A stretch of DNA of 37,042 bases from an uncultured Alphaproteobacteria bacterium (GCA_902590895.1 CACIYM010000008.1:1-37042); one strand, 5' to 3'; counted from the first letter of the stretch, positions 7,921 through 18,448 are shown. Numbers and translations are program-made. Notes: generated from the sequence alone by a model not told the origin.

Positions 7921-9040
7921 TTATTTTAGTTAAAAACTCATCACATTTTTTTAACTGTTTTTCTTCAATGTATTCATTTGGTTTATGAGCTTGTTCTATA
8001 CTGCCTGGACCACAAACTATTGTTTCAAAACCAACTTTATTGAAAACTCCAGCCTCAGTTCCAAAACTGACACTACTTATTGAATTTGATTTTAATTTTT
8101 CAAGAGCAAGATTAATAATTTTTTTTTTTTCACTTGTTTCTAATGGTGGAAAATTATTTTGTATTTTAAAATTAATTGAGCATTTTTTATTTTTTATTTT
8201 CATTTTTTTTTCTAATTTTTTTAGAAATATTTTTATTTCTTCAATGATTTTTTCAGTTTTTAAATTAGGAGTATCTCTAATTTCAAATTCTAATTCACAC
8301 TGTTCAGGAATAATATTTACAGCTAAACCACCTTGTATTTTTCCAATATTTATTGTTGGATAAGGAGGATCAAATTTTTGATGATTTTTTGTTTTAATAA
8401 ATATTTTTTGTAAATTTTTTAAATAATTTATCAACTCACCACAATAATCAATTGCGTTGACGCCGTTTGCAGTAAGAGAGGAATGAGACTCAATACCTTT
8501 GAATAAAACTACAAAATTTTTTTTACCTTTGTGCATGTTCACAAGTTTCATTTCAGTTGGTTCACCAACAATACAAAATGCTGGTTTCGGTTTAATTTTT
8601 TTTAAGAATGGGATTAATTTTTGAATACCAACGCAACCAATTTCTTCGTCATATGAAAAAATTAAATGTAATGGTTTTTTTAATTTATTAATTTTTAATT
8701 TAGGAATTAAGGCTAGTACAACAGCTATAAAACCTTTCATATCGCAAGAACCTCTTCCAAATAGTTTATTTTTTTTTTTAACTAATTTAAACGGATTGGT
8801 TATCCAATTTTGACCCTCAGTTGGAACAACATCAGTGTGTCCTGATAAAATGATTCCTCCATCAACCTCTGGTCCTATTTTAGCATATAGATTAAATTGA
8901 CCCGGGTTACCTTCAAATAATTGGGTTTTAACTTTGTATTTAGCAAGATAATTTGAAATATATTTTGCTAATTCTTTATTAGTTAACTCACTAATTGTTC
9001 TAAAAGAAATAAGTTTTGAAAGGATATCAATGGTATTCAT
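7904..9040 (-). CDS. argE: Acetylornithine deacetylase (M20 family)
   Basis: ILSGHTDVVPTEGQNW, GRGSCDMKGFIAV, SYDEEIGCVGIQ, FGTEAGVF, CGPGSIEQAHKPNEYI. Confidence 0.9.
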   Translation of the reverse strand: MNTIDILSKLISFRTISELTNKELAKYISNYLAKYKVKTQLFEGNPGQFNLYAKIGPEVDGGIILSGHTDVVPTEGQNWITNPFKLVKKKNKLFGRGSCDMKGFIAVVLALIPKLKINKLKKPLHLIFSYDEEIGCVGIQKLIPFLKKIKPKPAFCIVGEPTEMKLVNMHKGKKNFVVLFKGIESHSSLTANGVNAIDYCGELINYLKNLQKIFIKTKNHQKFDPPYPTINIGKIQGGLAVNIIPEQCELEFEIRDTPNLKTEKIIEEIKIFLKKLEKKMKIKNKKCSINFKIQNNFPPLETSEKKKIINLALEKLKSNSISSVSFGTEAGVFNKVGFETIVCGPGSIEQAHKPNEYIEEKQLKKCDEFLTKIIDFLY

Positions 9041-9041
9041 T

Positions 9042-9806
9042 TTAATTGTTAAATTGTTCGTTAATGATTCTTTCTTCCATATCGTGACCTGGGTCGAACA
9101 GTAAATTCATACATTTGCTTTTATCCATTTTAATCTCAAGTTTCACAATATTTTTAAATTCTAAAAAATCTGCTTCAGCCCTTACCGGTCTTCTTTTGTT
9201 GTCGACTGATAGCAAAGTTATTTTTGCATCATTATTTAATAAAGCTCCTCTCCACCTTCTTGGCCTGTAAGGGCTAATTGGTGTTAAGGCCAAAACTTGA
9301 GCACCTACAGGTATTACCGGTCCTCTTAATGAAAGATTGTAAGCTGAACTTCCAGCAGCTGTGGATATGAGACATCCATCTCCTAGAAATTCGTTAATTC
9401 TTGTCTTGTTATTAATTTGTATTTTGATTTTGGCAATACTTGGACTGTTTCTAATCATAGAAACATCGTTAAATGCTAGACCTTCTTTTATTTTACCACT
9501 AGAGTCAAAACTTTTTATTTTTAAAGGATGCAATTTGTATGGAATTGCTTCGCTTAATCTTTTTTCTAAATTTTTTTCTGAGTATTGATTCATTAAAAAT
9601 CCAACATAACCTTTGTTCATCCCATAAATAGGTATTTTTTTTTTTAAAAATTTGTGAAGCGACTTCAAAATTGTTCCATCACCTCCAAGAGCAACAATTA
9701 CTTCAGCTTTTTCAGGAGCTACACTTTTATATAATTTTTTTAAAATTTGAAGTGATTTTTTTGCCTCTGGTTTTTCAGATGAGACAAAACCAATTTTTTT
9801 ATTCAT
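9042..9806 (-). CDS. nadK: NAD kinase
   Basis: VALGGDGTILKSLH, GMNKGYVGFLMN, GDGCLISTAAGSSAYNLSLRGPVI. Confidence 0.93.
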   Translation of the reverse strand: MNKKIGFVSSEKPEAKKSLQILKKLYKSVAPEKAEVIVALGGDGTILKSLHKFLKKKIPIYGMNKGYVGFLMNQYSEKNLEKRLSEAIPYKLHPLKIKSFDSSGKIKEGLAFNDVSMIRNSPSIAKIKIQINNKTRINEFLGDGCLISTAAGSSAYNLSLRGPVIPVGAQVLALTPISPYRPRRWRGALLNNDAKITLLSVDNKRRPVRAEADFLEFKNIVKLEIKMDKSKCMNLLFDPGHDMEERIINEQFNN

Positions 9807-10784
9807 TTAGCCTCCGGTGGTATTCATAAATCTATCTTGCACGTAGGCTTTTTCTTTAATATTAAAAAAATGTTTTTCTGGTTTATGATAGATAGAATTT
9901 CTTATGATCTTAATAATTTCTGAATCGTTTTTATGAAGTGCATGTTTTAGATTTACTGAGCCATTATCTCCCAAACAAGGATAAAGCATTCCATTGCTTG
10001 TTACCCTAATTCTATTACATGACGAACAAAAGTTATCGGTCAGTGGAGATATAAACCCAACTACATTACCAAGTTTTGTTTTAAAATATTTTGATGGTCC
10101 GTTTGTTGAAAGAGGTAAACTCTCTAGCCCAAATTTTTTTTTAATTAAAGAACTTGCAAATGAAATTGGAAGAAATTGATTAACACGAGAAGTATTAACC
10201 TCTCCAATTGGCATTACTTCAATAAAAGATTGTTTGAATCCATTTTCATGACACCAGTAAACCATCTTATTAATTTCATCTTCATTAAAATTTTTCAGAA
10301 GAACTGTGTTAATTTTCACTTCGATATTTTGTTTTTTTGCTTCAAATAGACCATCTAAGACTAATTTTAAATTTCCGCCATTAGTTATAAATTGGAATTT
10401 TTCAGGAATTAAAGTATCTAATGAAATATTTATTCTATCAACCCCAAGATTTGAAATATCTTTTGCATACTTCTTTAATTGTGTACCATTAGTTGTTAAA
10501 AGTATTTCTTTTAAAAATTGTTTATCTTTTTGAATTTTGAGGAAACTTATTATTTCTAATATATCTTTTCTAATTAGAGGTTCTCCTCCAGTAATTCTAA
10601 TTTTTTTTATCCCAGTCTTAATGAACAAAGTTAAAATTTTCTTTATTTGTTCTGCACTTAATATATTTTCTTTTTTAAAAAACTTCTCATTTTTTGTTGG
10701 CATACAATATCGGCATCTCAAATCACATCTATCTGTAACTGAAAATCTTAAGTAATTTATTTTTCTACCGAAATTATCTATCAT
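9807..10784 (-). CDS. moaA: GTP 3',8-cyclase MoaA (radical SAM)
   Basis: FSVTDRCDLRCRYCMP, RITGGEPLIRKDI, second cluster FCSSCNRIRVTSNGMLYPCLG, C-terminal TGG. Confidence 0.95.
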   Translation of the reverse strand: MIDNFGRKINYLRFSVTDRCDLRCRYCMPTKNEKFFKKENILSAEQIKKILTLFIKTGIKKIRITGGEPLIRKDILEIISFLKIQKDKQFLKEILLTTNGTQLKKYAKDISNLGVDRINISLDTLIPEKFQFITNGGNLKLVLDGLFEAKKQNIEVKINTVLLKNFNEDEINKMVYWCHENGFKQSFIEVMPIGEVNTSRVNQFLPISFASSLIKKKFGLESLPLSTNGPSKYFKTKLGNVVGFISPLTDNFCSSCNRIRVTSNGMLYPCLGDNGSVNLKHALHKNDSEIIKIIRNSIYHKPEKHFFNIKEKAYVQDRFMNTTGG

Positions 10785-10826
10785 ATTTTTTGTTCTTTAT
10801 TTTAATACTAAACTACTGAATAATAA

Positions 10827-11645
10827 ATGTCTAAAAACTTAATTATGCGAATAAAACCTAATATTGAAGATAAGAGACTAACAAGAAAAATTTTTGGTTT
10901 CAATGAGCTTTTAAAAAGAACAAAATTAGATGTTATAGAGGAAAAACCTCTTTCATTATTTTTAAACGATCAAGAGATTGTCACAATGATGACAATTAAT
11001 GACCACCCCAAATACCTGGCACTTGGTTATCTTTTAAATCAAAATATGATTAGCAGTAGAACAAAAATAGATAAAGTTGAATATTATGATGACTTGATGA
11101 CTGTTGTAGTTAGAACAAAAAAACCAGTTAATTATCAAAAAAAATTAAAAAAAAAAACAATAACCTCTGGATGTGCTCAAGGTACTTTGTTTGGAGATAT
11201 AATGGAAAGTTTTAAAAAAATTAAATTTAAAGATACGCCCAAACTAAAAATGTCCTGGATTTATGAGTTATCAAAAAAAATTAATCTAATGCCTAGTTTG
11301 TATTTGAAAGCTGGGGCAATCCATGGTTGTGTTTTGTGCGAAAAAAATAAACCACTCGTTTATATGGAAGATGTAGGAAGACATAATGCAATCGACAAAA
11401 TCGCAGGTTACATGTTTTTAAAAAAAGTAAAAACAGAAAATAAAATTTTTTATACAACAGGAAGATTAACAAGCGAAATGGTTATTAAAGCGGTAAAAAT
11501 GAAAATTCCAATCGTTATATCAAGGTCCGGCTTTACTGCTTGGGGAGTGGAGTTAGCAAGAAAAGCAAACCTTACACTGATAGGAAGAGCTAAGGGAAAA
11601 AAATTTATTATACTCTCAGGCGAAAAAAGACTTGATGAGCTTTAA
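10827..11645 (+). CDS. fdhD: Formate dehydrogenase accessory sulfurtransferase FdhD
   Basis: EEKPLSLFLNDQEIVTMMTINDHPKYLALGYLL, AIHGCVLC, MEDVGRHNAIDKIAGYM, TTGRLTSEMVIKA. Confidence 0.93.
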   Translation: MSKNLIMRIKPNIEDKRLTRKIFGFNELLKRTKLDVIEEKPLSLFLNDQEIVTMMTINDHPKYLALGYLLNQNMISSRTKIDKVEYYDDLMTVVVRTKKPVNYQKKLKKKTITSGCAQGTLFGDIMESFKKIKFKDTPKLKMSWIYELSKKINLMPSLYLKAGAIHGCVLCEKNKPLVYMEDVGRHNAIDKIAGYMFLKKVKTENKIFYTTGRLTSEMVIKAVKMKIPIVISRSGFTAWGVELARKANLTLIGRAKGKKFIILSGEKRLDEL

Positions 11646-12255
11646 AAAAAAAATTTTTGGAATAATTTTATGTGGTGGATTGTCAAGGCGCATGGGGTCC
11701 GATAAATCACAAAAAAAAATAGGTAACTTAAAACTAATTGATATAGTTATTAAAAATGCAATTTCTCAAGTCAATAATCTTGCACTTAATTCTGATGACT
11801 TAAAAAGTGAAAAATTTAATATTGAACTTGTTCCAGACTGCCAGGTTGGAAATTTGGGTCCTCTGGTCGGAATTCTAAGTGGTCTTATTTGGGCAAAAAA
11901 AAATAATACCGAATGGTTAATGGTCTTTCCCGTTGATTCTCCTTTTTTCCCAAAAAATATTGTTCAATCGTTCATAAACGGATTAAAAGATGAAAAAATT
12001 GTAATGGCAAAATCTAATAAGAAAATACATCCAGTTTTTTCGATGTGGAATGTAAGCTTAATAAGTGATATTCAACTTGCGATTAAAAATGATCAGAGGA
12101 AAATCGATTTACTTACAAAAAAAATCCCGACTAGACTAGTAAATTTTAACAATATTGGATATGATCCATTTTTTAACGTAAATAATCTTGATGATCTTGA
12201 GAAAGCGAAAAGAATTTATAAAGAATTTTTTCACAAAAAGGGGAGAATAGAATGA
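11635..12255 (+). CDS. mobA: Molybdenum cofactor guanylyltransferase MobA
   Basis: GIILCGGLSRRMGSDKS nucleotidyltransferase motif, GPLVGILSGL, FPVDSPFFP. ORF track starts at TTG 11632; ATG at 11635 overlaps the fdhD 3' end. Confidence 0.9.
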   Translation: MSFKKKIFGIILCGGLSRRMGSDKSQKKIGNLKLIDIVIKNAISQVNNLALNSDDLKSEKFNIELVPDCQVGNLGPLVGILSGLIWAKKNNTEWLMVFPVDSPFFPKNIVQSFINGLKDEKIVMAKSNKKIHPVFSMWNVSLISDIQLAIKNDQRKIDLLTKKIPTRLVNFNNIGYDPFFNVNNLDDLEKAKRIYKEFFHKKGRIE

Positions 12256-14009
12256 GCCTTTACGAAACATTACATAAAAAAAACATTATTGCAAAACCTG
12301 GTTTTAACCGATGGTTAGTTCCCCCTGCTTCAATTGCAATTCACTTATGTATTGGTTCAGTCTACGCGTGGAGCATGTTTAATCCAGCCCTCGTTAAAGT
12401 TTTAGGTGTTGTTACTTCGTCTGGAGATGACTGGAGTCTTGGACAAGTGGTTTGGATATTCTCTGTTGCAATTGTTTCTCTTGGATTAGCTGCTGCTTAT
12501 GCAGGAAAGTGGTTAGAGGAGGTCGGTCCTAGAATGGTTGGGTTTGTTGCTGCATGTTGTTGGGGAGGAGGATTTCTTATAGGTTCATTAGGAATTTATT
12601 TACATGAAATTGGTGTACAAATTTCACTTTCTCTACCAATGCTCGGTTCGGAGCCTATCGTCCTCAGGCTTGGATTGTATTTGTTATATCTTGGATATGG
12701 TGTTTTAGGAGGAATTGGTCTTGGCCTTGGTTATGTATCTCCTGTTTCAACGTTAATTAGATGGTTCCCCGATAGACGAGGAATGGCAACTGGTATGGCT
12801 ATCATGGGTTTTGGTGGCGGTGCGATGATAGCAAAAGTGTCAATTGATAGCTTGTTAGCAAAATTTTATAAGGCCCCCGAATATTTAGGTTCACTCGAAT
12901 CTGTCCAGCTAGTAACTGAAGGAGGAAGACGGTTTGTAGATATAGCTGGAAACTTAACTGAAGTTGTCATTGTAACGGCGAATGATATCGCGAAGATGAT
13001 AGTCCCAGGCGATATCGGTGTTTATATTGTTGGGACTGGATCAAGTGGTGCAGCTCAAACATTTCTCTTCCTTGGTATTGTTTATTTTCTCATTATGACA
13101 ATAGCTGCTTTTTCTTATAGAGTTCCAGCGGAGGGATGGAAGCCAGAGGGGTGGACACCACCTAAAGACTCGAAAAAAACAAGACTCATTACAAAAAACA
13201 ACGTTCATATCGACCAAGCATTAAAAACTCCACAATTCTATTTTTTGTGGGTTGTTTTGTGTTTTAATGTATCAGCTGGTATAGGTGTGATTGGTGTTGC
13301 TAAAACAATGATGATCGAGATTTTCCAACCAAGCTTACCTGCAATTGTAACAGCAGGTTTTGCCGGAACGTATGTTTTGATGATTAGTGTTTTTAATATG
13401 GTGGGTAGAATTTTTTGGGCTTCTATGTCAGATTTTATTGGAAGAAAACCAACATATTTTATCTTTTTTTCTTTAGGCATTTTATTGTATCTATCTATAC
13501 CTTTTACCGCAAAAGCTATGAGTATCAACCCAGCTGTAACTTACCTTATTTTATTCTACGCAGCTTCAATGATCATTTTTACAATGTATGGAGGCGGGTT
13601 CGCCACCATTCCGGCATACTTAGCGGATATATTTGGAACAAAGTATGTTGGAGGTATTCACGGAAGACTTTTAACAGCCTGGTCAACAGCAGGTGTTTTG
13701 GGACCAGTTGCTATTACGCAGTTAAGGCAATCGTCCATGGATAATGCAATTAATGAGCTAGTGCAAAAAATTAGTCCTGAAAAATTCCAAGAAATTTATG
13801 GTTCTTCGATTGAAAATCTCTCTCTGTTAGTTCAACAAAAAACTGTTACAATTTCAAACTTAATGCCGCACATGCCAGAAGGTACAATTAACCCATCAAC
13901 AACATTATACAACACCACAATGTTTGCAATGGCAGGGTTACTCGCAATAGCTTTTATTTGTAACTTACTGATAAGTCCCGTAGATTCAAAGCATCATATG
14001 AAGGAATGA
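12252..14009 (+). CDS. OFA (oxalate/formate antiporter) family MFS transporter
   Basis: N-terminal SIAIHLCIGSVYAWSMFNPAL, GYGVLGGIGLGLGYVSPVSTLIRWFPDRRGMATGMAIMGFGGGAMI; multiple TM segments. Next to formate dehydrogenase genes. Confidence 0.88.
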   Translation: MSLYETLHKKNIIAKPGFNRWLVPPASIAIHLCIGSVYAWSMFNPALVKVLGVVTSSGDDWSLGQVVWIFSVAIVSLGLAAAYAGKWLEEVGPRMVGFVAACCWGGGFLIGSLGIYLHEIGVQISLSLPMLGSEPIVLRLGLYLLYLGYGVLGGIGLGLGYVSPVSTLIRWFPDRRGMATGMAIMGFGGGAMIAKVSIDSLLAKFYKAPEYLGSLESVQLVTEGGRRFVDIAGNLTEVVIVTANDIAKMIVPGDIGVYIVGTGSSGAAQTFLFLGIVYFLIMTIAAFSYRVPAEGWKPEGWTPPKDSKKTRLITKNNVHIDQALKTPQFYFLWVVLCFNVSAGIGVIGVAKTMMIEIFQPSLPAIVTAGFAGTYVLMISVFNMVGRIFWASMSDFIGRKPTYFIFFSLGILLYLSIPFTAKAMSINPAVTYLILFYAASMIIFTMYGGGFATIPAYLADIFGTKYVGGIHGRLLTAWSTAGVLGPVAITQLRQSSMDNAINELVQKISPEKFQEIYGSSIENLSLLVQQKTVTISNLMPHMPEGTINPSTTLYNTTMFAMAGLLAIAFICNLLISPVDSKHHMKE

Positions 14010-14019
14010 TTTAAGAAAT

Positions 14020-16776
14020 TTATGCTGTAATTTTCTCTATTTTTGCAGCACAATACTTAAGTTCCGGAATCTTACCGTCAGGATCCAGAGCTTGATTTGT
14101 TAGCAAATTGGCCGGAGCATTTTCAAAACAAAAGGGCATAAAAACCATTCCATCTGGAATCATTTTATCGAACCTTACCTTAACACTTATTTTTCCTCTT
14201 CTTGTGGATAGTTCAACTTTTTCATCTTGTGAGAAGTTATTTTTTTTCATGTCATTCTTTGAGAGGTGAACATATGGTTGTGGCTCGATCGTACTTAAAA
14301 CTTTTGACCTCACAGTCATTGAGCCGGTGTGCCAATGCTCTAAAAGTCTTCCAGTTGTAAGTACAAGAGGGAATTTTTCGTCAGGACGTTCGTCAGGAGA
14401 AATAAGCTTTGCAGGTACCAGTTTACCTTTTTTATTGTCTGTCGGAAAACCTTCTCCAAAAATAACTTCGTTTCCCGGTTTATCTTCATCATCGCATGGA
14501 TATGTCACAGCACCGTCTTTTACCAATCTTTCCCATGTAATATTTTTCATAGAATCCATACATTTGCTTAATTCGTCATAAACCTCATCAGGACCAGAAT
14601 AATTCCAATTTAGTCCCATTCTTTTGGCTAACTCTTGAATAATCCACAAGTCTTGTTTGGCTTTTCCTGGTGGATTTACAGCTTTTTTTGCAAGTTGTAC
14701 TCTTCGATCTGTATTAGTAAAAGTTCCAGTTTTTTCTGGAAAAGCAGACGCAGGGAGGACTACATCAGCTAGATAAGCGGTTTCTGTCAGGAATATGTCT
14801 TGAACCACTAGCATCTCTAATTTAGCAAGTGCCTCTCTCGCATGATTTGCATTTGGATCTGACATTGCAGGGTTTTCACCCATTACATATAACCCTTTAA
14901 TATTTTTCTCATATATAGATTCCATAATTTCAACCACAGTCAAACCGGGATTAGGGTCAAGTTTTGTCTGCCAATAGTTTTCAAAAAATTCAACATTCTT
15001 TTTATCCGATATTGGTTGATAGTCTGGATAAACCATTGGGATTAGTCCAACATCTGAAGCACCCTGAACATTGTTTTGTCCTCTTAAGGGGTGAAGTCCA
15101 GTCCCTTTTCTACCAATATTTCCAGTTATCATTGCTAGAGAAATTAAACATCTGGAGTTATCCGTCCCATGAATATGTTGAGATATTCCCATACCCCAAA
15201 AGATCATTGCAGATTTTGCATTTGCAAATAAACGGGCAGTCTCCCTTATTTCATTGGGAGATATTCCGCATATGTCAGTCATTTCCTCAGGTGTAAAATC
15301 TTTTATGTGTTCCTTTAATTCTTCATATCCTTCGGTATTTTTTTCAATATACTGTCTGTCTACCAAACCTTCTTCAACAATTGTATTGATCATAGCATTT
15401 AGTAAGGCTACATCAGCACCAGGTGTAAACTGAAGACTCTTTTCGGCTATTCTAGACAAATCTTGTTTTCTTGGATCCATGATTATTAGTTTTAAACCAT
15501 TTTTCTTTACTGCATTTTTCATAAATGTAGCAGCTACAGGGTGGTTCTGCGTAGGTCTAGCCCCTATAACAATAGCTACATCCGCATTTTTAATTTCTGA
15601 TACTGGTGCTGTAACAGCTCCAGATCCTATGGTTTCCATTAAAGCTGCAACCGAAGATGCGTGACACATTCTTGTGCAATGATCTACATTATTATTTTTA
15701 AAACCGGTTCTAATCAATTTTTGGAATAGATAAGCTTCCTCGTTTGATCCTTTTGCACAACCAAATCCTGCTAAAGACTTATCTCCAGACTTATCTAGTA
15801 TGTCTTTTAATTTTTCTGCAGCCAAATCTAGCGCTTCGTCCCAGGATGCCTCTCTAAAGTGAGTAAATGGGTTTAAAGGATCTAGTTTCTCGTGTGGGTT
15901 TTTTGGTTTGTTTGATTTTCTAATCAAAGGTACCTTTAATCTTTCTGGGTTATGAATATAATCAAATCCAAACCTTCCTTTGACACAAAGTCTATTTTTA
16001 TTGGCTGGACCATCTCTCCCGTCAACAGAGATTATCTTTTCGTCTTGAATATTATAAGTTAGTTGGCAACCTACACCACAATATGGACACAATGAATCAA
16101 CTTTTCTATCAGGCTTAGCATTCTTTGTACCATTATCATCTAACAGGTTGGACTCCATTAGAGCTCCAGTTGGACAGGCTTGGACACATTCTCCACAACT
16201 AACACATGACGAATCACCCATTGGATCATTAAAATCAAAAATAACCTTGGAATGATGGCCTCTATTACCCATTCCAATTACATCGTTGACTTGAACCTCT
16301 CTGCAAGCTCTTACACAAAGATTACAATGAATACAAGCATCAAGGTTAACTGACATAGCCACGTGTGAAGCGTCTTCGCATGGAACAATTGTTTTTTCCC
16401 TCTTATCAAATCGACTTTTCGCAACATCAACGCTTGATGCTACATTCCAGAAATGAGAATCTGGGTCATGTGAAGTTTCTCTATCTGGCTGATCGGTAAC
16501 TAAAAGCTCTAAGACCATTTTTCTTGACTTTGTAGATCTTTCGTCGTTGGTAACCACTTTCATTCCCTCGGTGGGCTTTCTGATGCAAGAGGCGGCTAAA
16601 ACTCTTTCACCCTCTATCGAAACCATGCAAGCTCTGCAATTACCATCTGCTCTATAACCTGGTTTATCAGCGAAACACAAATGAGGTAGGACTATGCCCT
16701 CTCTTTTAGCTACAGTCCATATTGTCTCGTCATCTTTAGCTTTGACTTTTTTTTTATTGAGAAAGAATTCAGTCAT
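14020..16776 (-). CDS. fdhA: NAD-dependent formate dehydrogenase alpha subunit (Mo/W-bis-MGD, Cys type)
   Basis: N-terminal 2Fe-2S domain (LPHLCF..GNCRACMVSIEG), ferredoxin-type clusters, SLCPYCGVGCQL, active-site DHCTRMCHASS (Cys, not Sec), MGENPAMSDPN, C-terminal molybdopterin dinucleotide-binding domain. Confidence 0.93.
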   Translation of the reverse strand: MTEFFLNKKKVKAKDDETIWTVAKREGIVLPHLCFADKPGYRADGNCRACMVSIEGERVLAASCIRKPTEGMKVVTNDERSTKSRKMVLELLVTDQPDRETSHDPDSHFWNVASSVDVAKSRFDKREKTIVPCEDASHVAMSVNLDACIHCNLCVRACREVQVNDVIGMGNRGHHSKVIFDFNDPMGDSSCVSCGECVQACPTGALMESNLLDDNGTKNAKPDRKVDSLCPYCGVGCQLTYNIQDEKIISVDGRDGPANKNRLCVKGRFGFDYIHNPERLKVPLIRKSNKPKNPHEKLDPLNPFTHFREASWDEALDLAAEKLKDILDKSGDKSLAGFGCAKGSNEEAYLFQKLIRTGFKNNNVDHCTRMCHASSVAALMETIGSGAVTAPVSEIKNADVAIVIGARPTQNHPVAATFMKNAVKKNGLKLIIMDPRKQDLSRIAEKSLQFTPGADVALLNAMINTIVEEGLVDRQYIEKNTEGYEELKEHIKDFTPEEMTDICGISPNEIRETARLFANAKSAMIFWGMGISQHIHGTDNSRCLISLAMITGNIGRKGTGLHPLRGQNNVQGASDVGLIPMVYPDYQPISDKKNVEFFENYWQTKLDPNPGLTVVEIMESIYEKNIKGLYVMGENPAMSDPNANHAREALAKLEMLVVQDIFLTETAYLADVVLPASAFPEKTGTFTNTDRRVQLAKKAVNPPGKAKQDLWIIQELAKRMGLNWNYSGPDEVYDELSKCMDSMKNITWERLVKDGAVTYPCDDEDKPGNEVIFGEGFPTDNKKGKLVPAKLISPDERPDEKFPLVLTTGRLLEHWHTGSMTVRSKVLSTIEPQPYVHLSKNDMKKNNFSQDEKVELSTRRGKISVKVRFDKMIPDGMVFMPFCFENAPANLLTNQALDPDGKIPELKYCAAKIEKITA

Positions 16777-16783
16777 TTAAGTA

Positions 16784-18448
16784 TTATAGTCGGTCTTTAA
16801 AATAATTTAAAGAACAAGTTATAGGGTTACCTGCAGCTTGTCCTAAACCACAGATTGACGCTTCACCCATTGTATCTACTAGTTCTCTTAACAACTTTTC
16901 ATCCCAAATATTTTTTTCTAACAGTTTGACAGCCTTTTCTGTTCCAACCCTGCAAGGTGTACATTGTCCGCAACTCTCGTCATTAAAGAATTTTAATAAG
17001 TTTAAAACAACACTTTTGATGCTGTCTTTATCTGAAAAGACCACAATGGCTCCAGAACCGATAAAGCAACCAAGTTCTTCTAGTGTACCAAAATCAAGAG
17101 GTACATCTGCTTTATCCGCTGGCAGAATTCCTCCCGAAGCGCCGCCTGGAAGATATCCAAAAAACTTGTGACCATCTTGCATCCCTCCACAATAATCGTT
17201 TAACAATTCATTCATAGTTATTCCTGCAGGTGCGACCTTGACACCGGGGTTTTTTACTCTACCAGATACAGAGTAACTGTGTGGCCCTTTATGTCCTCTT
17301 TTACCTTGATCACTATACCATTTGTGACCTTTCTCTAGGATATCTCTAACCCAGTATACTGTTTCAATATTGTGATTGAGAGTAGGTTTTCCGAAAAGCC
17401 CGACTTTTGAAACAAAAGGAGGTTTATGCCTAGGAAGACCTCTTTTTCCTTCAATAGACTCGATCATTGCAGATTCTTCGCCGCAAATGTATGCGCCTGC
17501 CCCTCTTCGGATATAGATTTTTGTTTCATCATCTAAAATTTTACTTCTTTTAATTTTATCTAACTCTTTAATCATTTTTATTCTTATTCCCGGGTATTCA
17601 TCTCTCATATATATGTATATTTTTTTTGCTTCAACGGCCCAAGCTGCGATTAACATCCCCTCAAAAAATTTGTGCATATTAGTTTCAAGGTAAAGTTTAT
17701 CTTTAAAAGTTCCTGGTTCACCCTCATCACCATTAATTGTCATAAGTCGAGGTCCTTTTTCCATCCTTACAAATTTCCATTTTTGTCCGGAAGGAAAACC
17801 AGCTCCACCCATACCTTTTAGACCAGATTTGTTTAGTTCATCTATTACATTTTCAACACTAAATTTTCCATCATAACACTTCTTTAATATTTCATATCCA
17901 CCATCTGTGATATACTTATCGAAATCAATTCCTTTAACGTCTTTAGGGTGTGTTTTATTATTTGATAAAGCAGTTTCAACATCTTTCACAGTAAATTTTT
18001 CTAAATGATTGTGTCCAACTTCGCATGCTGGGGCTTTATCACATAAACCCATGCATGGAGCTCTTACAACTCTAACTTTCTTTGGGTCTAACCTTGACTC
18101 AAGTTTTTTCATTAAGTCGTTAGCCCCAAATAATTCGCACGTAAGGCTGTCGCAAACCCTAACTGTAGTAGGTGGTAGAGATTCATCATCATCATCAATT
18201 ACATCAAAATGTGCATAAAATGTTGCGACCTCAAAAGCTTCCGCCATAGGTATCTTTAAGATAGTAGAAAGTGCAGCTAAATGTCTTTTTCTAATTTGGT
18301 TATATTTATCCTGAATTAAATGAAGATATTCAATCAACATATCCCTTTTAATGGGTAGATGTCCAATTAGCTTCTTTATATCGGAAACGTCAGAATCTTC
18401 GGTATTTCTTCCTTTTGGATAAAAATTTTTCTTTCTTATATCTAGCAT
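16784..18448 (-). CDS. Formate dehydrogenase beta subunit, fused NuoE-like (FdsG) + NuoF-like (FdsB) domains
   Basis: N-terminal NuoE-type VCDSLTCELFGA...APCMGLCDKAPA; C-terminal NuoF-type GRGxGG-like KGMGGAGFPSGQKW, NGDEGEPGTFKD, GAGAYICGEESAMIESIEG, ESCGQCTPCRVGT. Confidence 0.93.
   Translation of the reverse strand: MLDIRKKNFYPKGRNTEDSDVSDIKKLIGHLPIKRDMLIEYLHLIQDKYNQIRKRHLAALSTILKIPMAEAFEVATFYAHFDVIDDDDESLPPTTVRVCDSLTCELFGANDLMKKLESRLDPKKVRVVRAPCMGLCDKAPACEVGHNHLEKFTVKDVETALSNNKTHPKDVKGIDFDKYITDGGYEILKKCYDGKFSVENVIDELNKSGLKGMGGAGFPSGQKWKFVRMEKGPRLMTINGDEGEPGTFKDKLYLETNMHKFFEGMLIAAWAVEAKKIYIYMRDEYPGIRIKMIKELDKIKRSKILDDETKIYIRRGAGAYICGEESAMIESIEGKRGLPRHKPPFVSKVGLFGKPTLNHNIETVYWVRDILEKGHKWYSDQGKRGHKGPHSYSVSGRVKNPGVKVAPAGITMNELLNDYCGGMQDGHKFFGYLPGGASGGILPADKADVPLDFGTLEELGCFIGSGAIVVFSDKDSIKSVVLNLLKFFNDESCGQCTPCRVGTEKAVKLLEKNIWDEKLLRELVDTMGEASICGLGQAAGNPITCSLNYFKDRL

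Noticed and set aside
13415-13744. 109-aa plus-strand ORF within the MFS gene
   Set aside because: Out-of-frame overlap with a clear transporter coding sequence.
15660-15690. Possible selenocysteine codon in the FDH alpha subunit
   Set aside because: The active-site position reads Cys (RMCHASS) and the ORF has no internal TGA, so no Sec insertion is needed.
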